Shown piece by piece: positions 45,237 to 54,403 of a DNA stretch of 64,000 nucleotides. The notes beneath the pieces were generated by a model. It ran no database searches. It was not told the origin of the DNA and saw only the letters and a program-made list of their open reading frames with translations. Numbering within the stretch: position 1 is the first letter of the stretch; the number at the start of each line of letters is the position of its first letter. Origin of the DNA: Ulvibacterium sp965228935 (GTDB lineage: Bacteria; Bacteroidota; Bacteroidia; Flavobacteriales; Flavobacteriaceae); the NCBI RefSeq assembly GCF_965228935.1, contig NZ_OZ245846.1, forward strand, positions 2,976,001 to 3,040,000, read 5' to 3'. Both the position numbers and the translations under genes were made by a program.

Positions 45237-47060
45237 TTAAAGTTGTTGGTCCAGTTTGTCCCACCATAATTTTTTGAGCAAGATTCCACATACGGCCAGA
45301 AGCGCCAGGCATATTAATAGAGAGCTATATTCCCTAAGAATCAGGTACAGGGGTATGATGACCAATAAAGTCTGGGCAATAACACCAATAAAGACATTGA
45401 ACATATCCTGTTTAAAGAGTGTATTTTTTTTAAAATCGGGATCTTCGGCCAAAACTTTGGTATAAATAGGTCTCCAAAAGCCCCAGGGGCGTGTTTTCTT
45501 ATAAAAATCGATAAGCTTTGCCTCTTCGGTAGGGGCTCCCGTATAGGTTCCGATAATACAACCTAATGTGGTAATAACGAGTAATAAAGGAAAAAGGTAT
45601 AATTCCAAGGTTTCCGGAAACACCAAGGGAAAGAGTATAGCCGGGATCAACCCGGAAAGCATGCCCCAAAAATAACCTTCCCCATTAAAACGCCACCAGT
45701 GCCATTTTAAAATGTTGGAAACGATATAACCGCCCCAAAGCGCGGATACGATCCATTGTGTTATGGAATTTACATCCTTTACGTAAAAACCTAAGACAAT
45801 ACTCACCACGACCACGATAATTCCGCTGGCATAATTCATTCTATTTACCTGTATTGGCGTGGCATCCTTTTTATTGCGGAGATAAATATCGTTGACCAAA
45901 TACGCCTGCGCAGCGTTCAGGGTTCCCGCAAAAGTGCTCATAAAAGCGGCCAAAAGACCAGCCAATAAGAGACCCATTAGTCCAACGGGAACAAATTGAT
46001 TTATGGCCGATGGCAAAATTTGCTCGAAATCAATGATCCCTCCGCGCTGTAGATCCAATTGGTCATAAAAAAGAATCCCCAGGATGCCGAATCCACCAAT
46101 CATCAGATATCGCGTAGGCATAAGGGCCAGGGAGACAAAACCACTCATTTTGGCGGCATCCTTTGGAGATTTGGTGGAGAGTATTTTTTGCATATCGTAA
46201 TTGGGCGCGGGGCCGGCAACACTGGAAAGGATTCCCTTGAACACGCATAGCATAAAGAAAATGGTAAACAAGGAGAAGCCATCGGAAGCTATCTTCTCGT
46301 TTACCTCGGAAATAATCCCGGTCCAATCCATATCCAGGGTCCATCCAAAAAAAGGATCCATCCAACCTTCGGGTACGGTCAAGGTATGCTCACCCATGGC
46401 CATCCATGCAATTATGGCAATAGCTATGGAGGAGACCGTCATTATCGTAAACTGTAATAAATCGGTCCATACAATTCCGGACATTCCGCCCAAAACGGAA
46501 TAGAATACCGCGAACAAAGTGAATACGGCCCCATAGAAATGGGGAACAAATTTTGGGGCAATATCAAAAGGGATATAGGCACTTATAATCTCCCAAGGGA
46601 TGAAAATCTCAACAAATTTCCCCAAACCTATAAATCCATAGGCAAGAAATCCCAAACAGCTGACTATGGCAAATAGCACCACTACAGTATGCGACCATTT
46701 ACCACCCTTTCCCTCGCCGAAACGAAAGAAAATCCATTCCGCTCCTGTGGTAACGTTGGACCTTCTTAACCAGGCCGAAAGATATATCATTAAAAAAATC
46801 TGATTGAAAACCGGCCAGAGCCAAGGAATCCAAATGCTTTTTAGCCCGTAAACAAAAGTTAGGGTCACTAACCACATCGTTCCGGAAATGTCGAACATTC
46901 CAGAAGCATTGGACAGTCCCAGCATATACCAGGGTAGGGATTTTCCCCCTAGGAGATAGTCATCCTTGCTTTGCCGGGCTTTCTTTCGCAGGACCAAACC
47001 GATTACAACGGTCGCCAACAGATAGGCAAGTATTATTATGATATCTACGCCTTGCAGCAT
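45237..47060 (-). CDS. Sodium:solute symporter (SSS family)
   Basis: The 607-residue protein has around thirteen or more hydrophobic segments. It shows SSS-family wording such as YLLGGKSLPWYMLGLSNASG near the N-terminus, GGMSGIVWTDLLQF and LMGLLLAGLLAAFMSTFAGT in the middle. It imports a small solute with sodium; the co-transcribed GH130 gene downstream suggests a mannose-containing disaccharide or oligosaccharide. It is the first gene of the minus-strand operon and is divergent from the AraC regulator at 47229, which probably controls it. Confidence 0.9.
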   Translation of the reverse strand: MLQGVDIIIILAYLLATVVIGLVLRKKARQSKDDYLLGGKSLPWYMLGLSNASGMFDISGTMWLVTLTFVYGLKSIWIPWLWPVFNQIFLMIYLSAWLRRSNVTTGAEWIFFRFGEGKGGKWSHTVVVLFAIVSCLGFLAYGFIGLGKFVEIFIPWEIISAYIPFDIAPKFVPHFYGAVFTLFAVFYSVLGGMSGIVWTDLLQFTIMTVSSIAIAIIAWMAMGEHTLTVPEGWMDPFFGWTLDMDWTGIISEVNEKIASDGFSLFTIFFMLCVFKGILSSVAGPAPNYDMQKILSTKSPKDAAKMSGFVSLALMPTRYLMIGGFGILGILFYDQLDLQRGGIIDFEQILPSAINQFVPVGLMGLLLAGLLAAFMSTFAGTLNAAQAYLVNDIYLRNKKDATPIQVNRMNYASGIIVVVVSIVLGFYVKDVNSITQWIVSALWGGYIVSNILKWHWWRFNGEGYFWGMLSGLIPAILFPLVFPETLELYLFPLLLVITTLGCIIGTYTGAPTEEAKLIDFYKKTRPWGFWRPIYTKVLAEDPDFKKNTLFKQDMFNVFIGVIAQTLLVIIPLYLILREYSSLLICLALLAVCGILLKKLWWDKLDQQL

Positions 47061-47228
47061 ACGTTATGGACGTTTTGTTCGATAAGGGACAGAAAAAAAT
47101 TGTTAAAACAGCAAATCAAAATCTTGATTTTTAAAATTTCACCAATAAAACGTGACATTTTTAGGCTAAATCTAATTTCAAATCTAAAAAAATTGTTAAT
47201 ATTGCTCTGATAGGATTTTATCATTTGA

Positions 47229-48140
47229 ATGACTAAATCCGGCAAAGTAATAAGATTATTCTTGGAAATTCTAAAAAAAATACATCGCGAGATTACCCCT
47301 TTGTCCAGTTTGGATAGTTTTCTGGTTTTTGATAGGACCAAGGATTTTTTTGACTTCCCGGTACATTTTCATCCGGAAATGGAGCTTAACTTCATTTCAG
47401 GGGGTAAAGGTGTACAGCGCATAGTAGGGGATAGTATCGAAGAAATAGGGGATATAGAGCTTGTCCTGATCGGATCTAGCTTATATCACGGGTGGGAGCA
47501 GCATAAATGTACCCAAAAGGACATTCGTGAGGTTACCATTCAGTTTCATGAAGACTTGTTCGATGATGCTTTTTTGAGGAGGACCATAATGAAGCCCTTA
47601 AAGGACATGTTCGATCGTTCCCTACATGGTATTTTGTTTTCCGAAGAGACTACCAGAGCAATGGCCCCGAGGATAACCAAGGTTTCCAAACTGGGCGGAA
47701 TCGATTATTTCCTAGAGTTGCTTTCCATATTGTATGATCTTGCCAATTCCAGGAACCAGCGACTACTCTCCACAGCGACCATACATCTTGAAAATTTTGA
47801 GAATAGCGACAAGATCAAACAACTTTACGAATATATCCAAGAGAATTATTCATCCAAGATAACTCTGTCGGAAGTTTCCGATTTGCTCAACATGAGCAAT
47901 GTTTCCTTCAATCGATTCATCAAAAAAAGAACCGGGAAGACTTTCGTTGAATATTTAAACGATGTTCGCATAGGCTATGCTTCCCGTTGGTTGATCGAAA
48001 AGGACCTTAGTATCTCCGAGATCGCTTTTATGTGCGGTTTCAATAGTATTGCAAATTTTAACAGGGTATTCAGAAAAAGTAAAGGCCGCACACCGACCCA
48101 GTACCGTCATGATTTTTCAGGAATAAAAAGGGTGTTGTAA
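47229..48140 (+). CDS. AraC-family transcriptional regulator
   Basis: The 303-residue protein has an N-terminal cupin-like sensor (FDFPVHFHPEMELNFISGGKG, with His residues typical of sugar-sensing AraC members) and a C-terminal double HTH (KITLSEVSDLLNMSNVSFNRFI and LSISEIAFMCGFNSIANFNRVF, followed by GRTPTQYR). The gene is divergent from the symporter/GH130 operon with 168 bp between the start codons, so activation of that operon in response to the imported sugar is likely. The ATG at 47229 has the only sensible position for the cupin start. Confidence 0.9.
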   Translation: MTKSGKVIRLFLEILKKIHREITPLSSLDSFLVFDRTKDFFDFPVHFHPEMELNFISGGKGVQRIVGDSIEEIGDIELVLIGSSLYHGWEQHKCTQKDIREVTIQFHEDLFDDAFLRRTIMKPLKDMFDRSLHGILFSEETTRAMAPRITKVSKLGGIDYFLELLSILYDLANSRNQRLLSTATIHLENFENSDKIKQLYEYIQENYSSKITLSEVSDLLNMSNVSFNRFIKKRTGKTFVEYLNDVRIGYASRWLIEKDLSISEIAFMCGFNSIANFNRVFRKSKGRTPTQYRHDFSGIKRVL

Positions 48141-48188
48141 TCAATGTATGAAGAGGAAACATCCTGAAAATAAAGAACATAGTACTGA

Positions 48189-48212
48189 TCCCTATCAAAA
48201 GGGAGATAGGGG
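48189..48212 (+). terminator. Possible hairpin after the AraC gene
   Basis: Arms CCCTATC (48190-48196) and GATAGGG (48205-48211) surround an 8-base loop about 50 bp after the AraC stop. There is no T-run, so termination is uncertain. The rest of 48141-48383 is AT-rich with nothing else recognised. Confidence 0.3.
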
Positions 48213-48383
48213 GAAGTTATCCGTTAATCTATCGTAATCTTGAAATTTTAATGAATATTTTTTATCATTTTTTGTCTTTTACTTCAAATTTTTCATCAAA
48301 CAAGAAATCGATATTTCATCTTTGGATAAAAGATGTAACTTATACCTCGCAAAAACAATTCGTAAACCAATCAGATAAATTAG

Positions 48384-50108
48384 ATGATGCAGATTAAAGA
48401 ATCTTCCGAAGTATATGATGTTATTATCGTAGGCTCGGGAGCAGGTGGTGGTATGGCCACAAAACAACTAGCCGATGCCGGACTTAATGTCGCGGTCGTT
48501 GAGGCTGGCCCATTTTTTGACCCGGCCGATCCAAAGACCATGACGCAGCTAAAGTGGCCCTATGAATCCCCTCGAAGGGGTGCCGGAACGGACAGGGCTT
48601 TCGGCGGATGGGATATGGCCTATGGTGGATGGGAGATAGAAGGCGAACCGTATACCCATGCGGAAGGTACCGAATTTCGTTGGTTCCGTTCGCATATGCT
48701 GGGAGGTAGGACCAACCACTGGGGGCGTATTTCACTGCGTTTTGGACCAAAGGATTTCAAGGGCAAGACCCGGGATGGGCATGGTGATGACTGGCCTATT
48801 GGTTACGAGGATGTTAAACCCTATTATGATAAAGTGGATAAACTGATCGGGGTATTCGGAACCAATGAAGGTCTTGAAAATGACCCCGATGGCTTTTTTC
48901 TTCCTCCGCCTAAACCTAGATTGCACGAACTGTTTTATATTCAAGGTGCCAAGAAAAGTGGTGTTCCGGTCTATCCTTCTCGAATGTCCATGTTGACCAA
49001 AAAAATCAATAATGATCGCGGGGTATGTTTTTATTGTGGACAGTGTGGACGTTCCTGTTCGGTGTATGCGGATTTTTCGGCGGGCAGCTGTTTGATCTTC
49101 CCTGCACAGAAAAACGGGGGCAAGGTCAAGATTTTCGTAAACTCGGTGGTTCGCGAAGTAACTACAAATGAAGAGGGCAAGGCTACCGGGGTATCCTATA
49201 TTAGCAAAGACGATAGAAAAGAATATAAACTAAAGGGTAAGGTAGTCGTTCTGGCAGCATCGGCCTGTAGTTCTGCCCGTATCCTTTTAAATAGTAAAAG
49301 TAAGCAGCACCCCAACGGCCTTGGAAATAGTAGTGATGTGGTAGGCAAATACCTTCATGATTCTACCGGTGCCAGTCGTTCAGGTTTTATTCCTGCCTTG
49401 ATGAATAGAAAGGTTTCCTACAATGAGGACGGGGTAGGAGGTATGCACGTGTACTCACCTTGGTGGGGCGATAATTCCAAATTGGATTTTCCTCGGGGTT
49501 ACCATATCGAGGTATGGGGGGGTATGGGTCAACCCAACTATGGGTTTGCCATGAACCCGAATGAATTCAATAAGTTTTTTGGACTTCCCGTAGGGGGTTA
49601 TGGCGATAATCTAAGGGATGATGTTAAAAAGTATTATGGTTCCGTTGTTGGGATGTCCGGCCGCGGGGAAGGCGTTGCCAGAAAGGAAAACTACTGCGAA
49701 ATAGACCCGACCACGGTGGATCAATTCGGTATTCCCGTCTTAAAGTTCAATTACAAATGGTCGGATTTGGAAGTAAAACAGGCCAAGCACATGCAGGATA
49801 CCTTTGAGGAGATTTTGCACAATATGGGAGGAGAACCCTTGGGCGAAAAACCGGGTAAAGATAAAAACTATGGCCTATTGGCCCCTGGAATGATTATTCA
49901 TGAAGTTGGTACTACCCGTATGGGCGACGATCCAAAGACATCGGTCACCAATAAGTTCCAACAATTGCACGACGTGGACAATGTATTTATAGTGGATGCC
50001 GGGCCCTTTGTTTCCCAGGCAGACAAGAACTGTACCTGGACTATTATGGCCTTGTCATGGAGGGCGAGCGACTACATTATAGAACAATTGAAACAACAAA
50101 ATATTTAG
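48384..50108 (+). CDS. GMC-family FAD oxidoreductase, large subunit
   Basis: The 574-residue flavoprotein starts with an FAD-binding fold (VIIVGSGAGGGMATKQLADAG, then VAVVEAGP). It has GGRTNHWGRISLR, a Cys cluster FYCGQCGRSCSVYADF, and a GMC C-terminal domain (HEVGTTRMG, IVDAGPFVSQADKNCTWTIM). It has no signal peptide. The gene 3 bp downstream encodes a gluconate 2-dehydrogenase subunit-3-like protein with a Tat signal, so the folded complex is probably exported together. This pairing occurs in gluconate, fructose and glucoside 3-dehydrogenases. With a sugar isomerase gene just downstream, a sugar or glycoside dehydrogenase making a keto sugar in the periplasm is the best guess. Confidence 0.87.
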   Translation: MMQIKESSEVYDVIIVGSGAGGGMATKQLADAGLNVAVVEAGPFFDPADPKTMTQLKWPYESPRRGAGTDRAFGGWDMAYGGWEIEGEPYTHAEGTEFRWFRSHMLGGRTNHWGRISLRFGPKDFKGKTRDGHGDDWPIGYEDVKPYYDKVDKLIGVFGTNEGLENDPDGFFLPPPKPRLHELFYIQGAKKSGVPVYPSRMSMLTKKINNDRGVCFYCGQCGRSCSVYADFSAGSCLIFPAQKNGGKVKIFVNSVVREVTTNEEGKATGVSYISKDDRKEYKLKGKVVVLAASACSSARILLNSKSKQHPNGLGNSSDVVGKYLHDSTGASRSGFIPALMNRKVSYNEDGVGGMHVYSPWWGDNSKLDFPRGYHIEVWGGMGQPNYGFAMNPNEFNKFFGLPVGGYGDNLRDDVKKYYGSVVGMSGRGEGVARKENYCEIDPTTVDQFGIPVLKFNYKWSDLEVKQAKHMQDTFEEILHNMGGEPLGEKPGKDKNYGLLAPGMIIHEVGTTRMGDDPKTSVTNKFQQLHDVDNVFIVDAGPFVSQADKNCTWTIMALSWRASDYIIEQLKQQNI

Positions 50109-50111
50109 GGC

Positions 50112-50828
50112 ATGGACAGAAGAAAAAGCATACAGACCATTATTCTTGGGGCCGGTGCATCGGCTTTGGCCTTCCACGGTTGCAATACGGAAGGCGGCAA
50201 GGCTTCTGGAGAAATACCGGCCACCGATGACACCAAATATTTTGGCAGAACGCCGGAAGAACTGGAGCGTATCGAAAAATTGAATGCGGAGCAGTTGTTC
50301 AACGAACATGAGATGGAGACCATAGCCGTTTTGAGCACGGTGATATTACCACCAAAGGAACCGCATGGAGGCCCTATAGAAGCGGAAGTTCCCGAATTTA
50401 TTGAATTTATGGGCAAGGATATTCCGGAAATGCAGAATACCTTGTTGGGCGGTTTAATGTGGCTGGACCATAAAAGCAATACGGAATTCGGTAAAGAGTT
50501 TAAATCGGCCGCCTTGGAGCAGCAGAAACAGATTTTGGATACCATTTGCTTTCATGATATGGAAGTTCCTTTGGATGAACAACCTCTTGAAATCCAATTT
50601 TTCCATCTGATGCGGGCATTGACCATGACGGGATACTATACCTCAAAAGTAGGTATAGCCGATTTGGGATATAAGGGAAACCAACCCAATGTATGGGACG
50701 GCGTACCCCAGGATGTTCTGGACCAGCATGGTGTGGCCTATGATCCGGAATGGATAGCCAAATGCGTTGATCAAAGTAAGCGCGGTGTACTGGCTGAATG
50801 GGATGATGAGGGCAATCTGTTGACTTAG
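50112..50828 (+). CDS. Gluconate 2-dehydrogenase subunit 3-like Tat lipoprotein
   Basis: The 238-residue product begins MDRRKSIQTIILGAGASALA, a twin-arginine-type signal ending in a possible lipobox (FHGC). The remainder fits the gluconate 2-dehydrogenase subunit 3 family (FNEHEMETIAVLSTVILPP, EVPEFIEFMGKD, FFHLMRALTMTGYYTSKVG). These small subunits carry the cofactor-containing GMC partner across the membrane and stabilise it. No cytochrome c subunit is encoded nearby, so the electron acceptor is unknown. Confidence 0.87.
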   Translation: MDRRKSIQTIILGAGASALAFHGCNTEGGKASGEIPATDDTKYFGRTPEELERIEKLNAEQLFNEHEMETIAVLSTVILPPKEPHGGPIEAEVPEFIEFMGKDIPEMQNTLLGGLMWLDHKSNTEFGKEFKSAALEQQKQILDTICFHDMEVPLDEQPLEIQFFHLMRALTMTGYYTSKVGIADLGYKGNQPNVWDGVPQDVLDQHGVAYDPEWIAKCVDQSKRGVLAEWDDEGNLLT

Positions 50829-50972
50829 CGAAAACGCCGCCCATTTTTTAAATTACTTATCCGACGGGTGCAGCTAGCATGCAACGATTCATTATATTGC
50901 ATATTCGCAAAGGATACCATCCCGTAAAACGGGATTCGGAAGGATTTCCAAAATTTAAAGACCTAATGTAAA

Positions 50973-52562
50973 ATGAAACAGGTATTGACTTTGATAGGGA
51001 TGTTGGCTTTTGTCATTCCCGTATCGGCCCAAGAGGTAGGCTTACAACTGTATAGCCTTCGGAACCAATTTAAGGAAGATGTCCCTAGAACCTTGAAAAT
51101 TATCAAGGGTTGGGGAATAACTAAAATAGAGGGAGGCGGTACCTATGGTCTTTCTATGGAGGATTTTAAGAAAATGCTCACCGAGAACAATCTGGATGTG
51201 GTAAGTGTAGGAGCGGGCTTTGGGGACTTGGAAAACAATGTGGATAAAGTGATAGAAAATGCCAGGGCTTTTGATGCCAAATACGTTATGTGCGCTTGGG
51301 TACCCCATGATGACAACAAGTGGGATCTGGAGGAGACCGAGCATGCTTCAAAAGTTTTTAATAAGGCCGGAAAGAAATTAAAGGAACATGGATTAATATT
51401 GGCGTACCATCCGCACGGGTATGAATTTAGGCCTTGGAAGGATGGTACCTTGTTCGATTATATGGCCCAAAATGCCACGGATTATACTTTTGAACTGGAT
51501 GTATTTTGGGCACACCATGGCGGTGCCGATCCCCTTGCCCTGATGAAAAAATATCCGGACAAGTTTACCTTAATGCATCTAAAGGATATGGAACATGGTG
51601 TTAAGGGGAACAATACCGGACATGAGGATGTGGAGACCAATGTAATCCTGGGTCAGGGCCAAGTGAACATTGCAGGTACGGTGGCTGAGGCCAAAAAACT
51701 GGGCATTGAATATATGTTCATAGAAGACGAATCATCCCGGGTGGTAGAGCAGGTACCTGCCAGTCTTAAATATCTAAAGAGCTTGGATGAACCCAAAATA
51801 GGGTTGCAATTGTATAGTTTGCGCAATGTGTTCCCAACAGATGTATCCGGCACCTTTGCCAAGATCAAAAGTTGGGGTATTCACAATCTGGAAGACGGAA
51901 ACGATGGTACCTATGGCTATACCATGGAAAAGTACAAAGCAATGTTGGCCAAAAATGACTTGAAAATAGTCAGCGTAAGCGCACCTTTTGAGGAACTGCA
52001 AGATTCGCCCGAAACGGTGATTAAAAGAGCCAAGGAATATGGGGCCAAATACGCCGTTTGTTTTTGGATTCCACATAAGGATACCATTTTCACCATCAAG
52101 GAAACAAAATTGGCACTGGATGTTTTCAACAAAGCGGGAAAGAAGTTAAAGGATGAAGGCATTACACTGGCCTACCATCCCCATGGTTATGAGTTTCGTC
52201 CATATGAAGGGGAATTGTTAATGGATTATATGATCAAGAATTCCGACTATTTCGATTTTGAGATGGATGTGTATTGGTTTGCACACCCAGGTGAGGATCC
52301 CGTGGCCTGGTTGCGGAAGTATCCCAAGGAATTCAAGTTGATGCATATTAAGGACTGTAAGAAGGGAGTTAAAGGAAATCATAATGGTAAATCCGATGTA
52401 GAGACCAATGTGGTTTTGGGTACTGGACAAATTGATATTGCAGCCATTGTCAAAGAAGCCAAAAAAATGGATATCGATTATATCTTCATTGAGGACGAAT
52501 CTTCACGTTCCGAAGAACAAATACCTCAAAGTTTTGGTTATTTAGAGGACTTGGATAAATAA
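50973..52562 (+). CDS. Secreted tandem-duplicated sugar isomerase/epimerase (two xylose-isomerase-like barrels)
   Basis: The 529-residue product has a signal peptide (cleavage near VSAQ). It then carries two consecutive homologous domains (residues 22-273 and 275-529), each the length of a single sugar phosphate isomerase/epimerase TIM barrel. Both keep the likely metal and catalytic positions: AYHPHGYEFRP (His146/148 and His402/404), FELDVFW and FEMDVYW (Glu174, Glu430), LMHLKD and LMHIKD (His202, His458), and FIEDESS (Glu251, Glu507). Secreted single-barrel relatives act on 3-keto sugars in some Bacteroidota. Following the GMC/subunit 3 genes by 144 bp, it may process the keto sugar they make. 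The substrate is not proven. Confidence 0.85.
   Translation: MKQVLTLIGMLAFVIPVSAQEVGLQLYSLRNQFKEDVPRTLKIIKGWGITKIEGGGTYGLSMEDFKKMLTENNLDVVSVGAGFGDLENNVDKVIENARAFDAKYVMCAWVPHDDNKWDLEETEHASKVFNKAGKKLKEHGLILAYHPHGYEFRPWKDGTLFDYMAQNATDYTFELDVFWAHHGGADPLALMKKYPDKFTLMHLKDMEHGVKGNNTGHEDVETNVILGQGQVNIAGTVAEAKKLGIEYMFIEDESSRVVEQVPASLKYLKSLDEPKIGLQLYSLRNVFPTDVSGTFAKIKSWGIHNLEDGNDGTYGYTMEKYKAMLAKNDLKIVSVSAPFEELQDSPETVIKRAKEYGAKYAVCFWIPHKDTIFTIKETKLALDVFNKAGKKLKDEGITLAYHPHGYEFRPYEGELLMDYMIKNSDYFDFEMDVYWFAHPGEDPVAWLRKYPKEFKLMHIKDCKKGVKGNHNGKSDVETNVVLGTGQIDIAAIVKEAKKMDIDYIFIEDESSRSEEQIPQSFGYLEDLDK
51036..52559 (+). repeat. Intragenic duplication: two copies of an about 255-residue barrel domain
   Basis: Copy 1 is 51036-51791 and copy 2 is 51795-52559. 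Both begin GLQLYSLRN and end near FIEDESS plus about 20 residues, with long blocks alike (VFNKAGKKLK, LAYHPHGYEFRP, KGVKGN). More than half of aligned residues look identical by eye, yet the DNA has diverged, so the fusion is not a recent event or an assembly artefact. Confidence 0.88.
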
Positions 52563-52588
52563 AACTGTATCACGGATATCAAGTGTTT

Positions 52589-52620
52589 GCCCTTTCCTAT
52601 TCTAAAAGAAAGGGCTTTTT
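52589..52620 (+). terminator. Rho-independent-type terminator after the tandem isomerase gene
   Basis: Perfect 8-base arms GCCCTTTC (52589-52596) and GAAAGGGC (52608-52615) enclose an 11-base loop and are followed by TTTTTATT. It ends the transcript of the GMC/subunit 3/isomerase genes. Confidence 0.85.
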
Positions 52621-52668
52621 ATTAATAGGTTAAGGGCTAATTTTAATCCAGCATCAATTTTCAGGAGT

Positions 52669-54294
52669 ATGAAAAAACATTCGGTCATAGTTTTACTCGC
52701 ACTTTTTCTTTTAAACTGCAAGGAAAGGAAAGAATCCGTCTCAACCGAAAAGGCACAAGATCTTCCTAATATTATTTGGTTGGTAGCGGAGGATCAATCC
52801 CCCGAACGCTTTGCCATGTATGGGGACAGTACCATTTCCCTCCCTAACCTGGAGAGCTTGGCGTCGGATGGGGTTACCTTTACCAACGCGGTTGCCCCGG
52901 TACCGGTCTGTGCTCCCGCGCGTAGTTCCATCATCACCGGAATGTACCCGACGACTTTGGGAACTCACAACATGCGGACCCATGCACCATGGAAGCAGGA
53001 AGGTAATGAACCTACCATACCTATTCCGAGCTATTCCCCGATAGTACCCCAAGGTACACGGATGTTCACCGAATATTTAAGAAAAAAGGGATACTACACG
53101 GCCAACGGTCCCAAAGAGGACTACAATTTTGAAAAGACCGATGCGGCCTGGGACGAAAGCAGTAACGAAAGACATTGGCGAAAGAGAAAGGAGGGGCAAC
53201 CCTTTTTTATGGTGTTCAATTTTGGGGTGTGTCATGAATCCGGTATTTGGAGGAAAGGGGACAGTACCTTATATGTTTCTCCTGAATCCGTTTCCGTTCC
53301 GCCTTATTTTCCTAACACCAAGATCGTTCGTCATGATATCGCTGTAAATTATAGTAACCTTAAACGGATGGACGATCAGGTTGGGGAAATTATCGAAGAT
53401 TTAAAGGAGGACGGACTTTACGAGAATAGCATTATTTTCTTTTATGGCGATCACGGTGGACCCTTCCCAAGACATAAACGTGCCTTGTACGATACAGGGC
53501 TTAAAGTACCTCTGATCATTAAATTTCCAAAGAACAAGGATGCGGGAAGCAAGGATGATCGCTTGATCAGTTTTATCGATTTTGCTCCTACCGTACTTTC
53601 CTTGGCGGGGATAGAACCGCCCAAAGTGATGCAGGGTGTGGCACAATTTGGGGAATTTGAGGTCAGGGATAAGCCCAAATATACCTTTCATTCCTCAGAC
53701 CGCTTTGATGAACTGTATGATAGGCTACGCGCCGTACGTTCCGCTAGATACAAGTACATTAAAAGCTTCAATACCGACCTGCCGCATGCTCTACCCGTAT
53801 CGTATCGGGAACAGATGCCCCTGATGCAGGAATTGAACAAGTTGTATGCGGAAGGCAAACTGAATGAAACACAGTCCCTTTGGCTAAAGGCTCCAAAACC
53901 AGAGGAGGAACTATATGATTTGCAGAACGATCCCTATGAACTCAATAATTTGGTAGACAGACCGGAATTAAAAGATACCCTGAACCATTTTAGGAGTGTG
54001 CTTGGCGATTGGATAAAAAAGACCAAAGATTTGGGAGAATATCCCGAAAATGAACTGATTTCGCAATGGTTGCCCAATGGGGAACAACTGCGTTTACCGC
54101 CGCTTCAAATGGAAGACAAAGGCGATAGTGTTCGTCTGATCGCCAAAAAGACGGACGCCACAATTGTCTGGAGACAACCCCAGGATTCCATATGGCATAT
54201 CTACGCCGTCCCATTGCCCAAAAGCCTATCTTTTGAGGCCAAGGCCGAAAGAATTGGATATAGGGACAGTGAGATTTTAAAATATACCCCTTAA
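52669..54294 (+). CDS. Sulfatase lipoprotein (family S1)
   Basis: The 541-residue product has a lipobox (FLLNC, Cys17) and the alkaline-phosphatase-fold sulfatase core: NIIWLVAEDQSP with the metal-binding Asp, the formylglycine motif VCAPARS (Cys81 in CxPxR), and IIFFYGDHGGPFPRHK with the second metal pair. The wording resembles the heparan N-sulfatase-like subfamily, but subfamily and substrate cannot be fixed by eye. Cys81 must be converted to formylglycine by a maturase encoded elsewhere. It would act on sulfated glycans at the cell envelope. It lies behind a terminator and seems to be its own unit. Confidence 0.9.
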   Translation: MKKHSVIVLLALFLLNCKERKESVSTEKAQDLPNIIWLVAEDQSPERFAMYGDSTISLPNLESLASDGVTFTNAVAPVPVCAPARSSIITGMYPTTLGTHNMRTHAPWKQEGNEPTIPIPSYSPIVPQGTRMFTEYLRKKGYYTANGPKEDYNFEKTDAAWDESSNERHWRKRKEGQPFFMVFNFGVCHESGIWRKGDSTLYVSPESVSVPPYFPNTKIVRHDIAVNYSNLKRMDDQVGEIIEDLKEDGLYENSIIFFYGDHGGPFPRHKRALYDTGLKVPLIIKFPKNKDAGSKDDRLISFIDFAPTVLSLAGIEPPKVMQGVAQFGEFEVRDKPKYTFHSSDRFDELYDRLRAVRSARYKYIKSFNTDLPHALPVSYREQMPLMQELNKLYAEGKLNETQSLWLKAPKPEEELYDLQNDPYELNNLVDRPELKDTLNHFRSVLGDWIKKTKDLGEYPENELISQWLPNGEQLRLPPLQMEDKGDSVRLIAKKTDATIVWRQPQDSIWHIYAVPLPKSLSFEAKAERIGYRDSEILKYTP

Positions 54295-54342
54295 CATTTT
54301 AGTTCAATCCTAGGATAGAAAAATAAAGATTCATGATTTAAT

Positions 54343-54360
54343 CTACTAATTTATTAGTAG
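54343..54360. promoter_or_regulatory. BlaI-type operator 1
   Basis: CTACTAAT and ATTAGTAG form perfect 8-base arms around TT. The core TACTAA-N4-TTAGTA recurs exactly 20 bp downstream, two helical turns away, directly before the BlaI-like gene. This geometry fits an autoregulated dimer site. Confidence 0.75.
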
Positions 54361-54362
54361 AA

Positions 54363-54380
54363 TTACTAAGTTTTTAGTAG
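54363..54380. promoter_or_regulatory. BlaI-type operator 2
   Basis: TACTAA (54364-54369), four bases, TTAGTA (54374-54379) repeats the core of operator 1 with the same spacing. It ends 24 bases before the ATG at 54404, so binding would cover the promoter region. Confidence 0.72.
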
Positions 54381-54403
54381 ATTTGACACATCAAACTACA
54401 ACA

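Noticed and set aside
52663..52667. AGGAG as a Shine-Dalgarno site for the sulfatase gene
   Set aside because: It is only one base from the ATG, too close to function normally, and this phylum rarely uses such sites.
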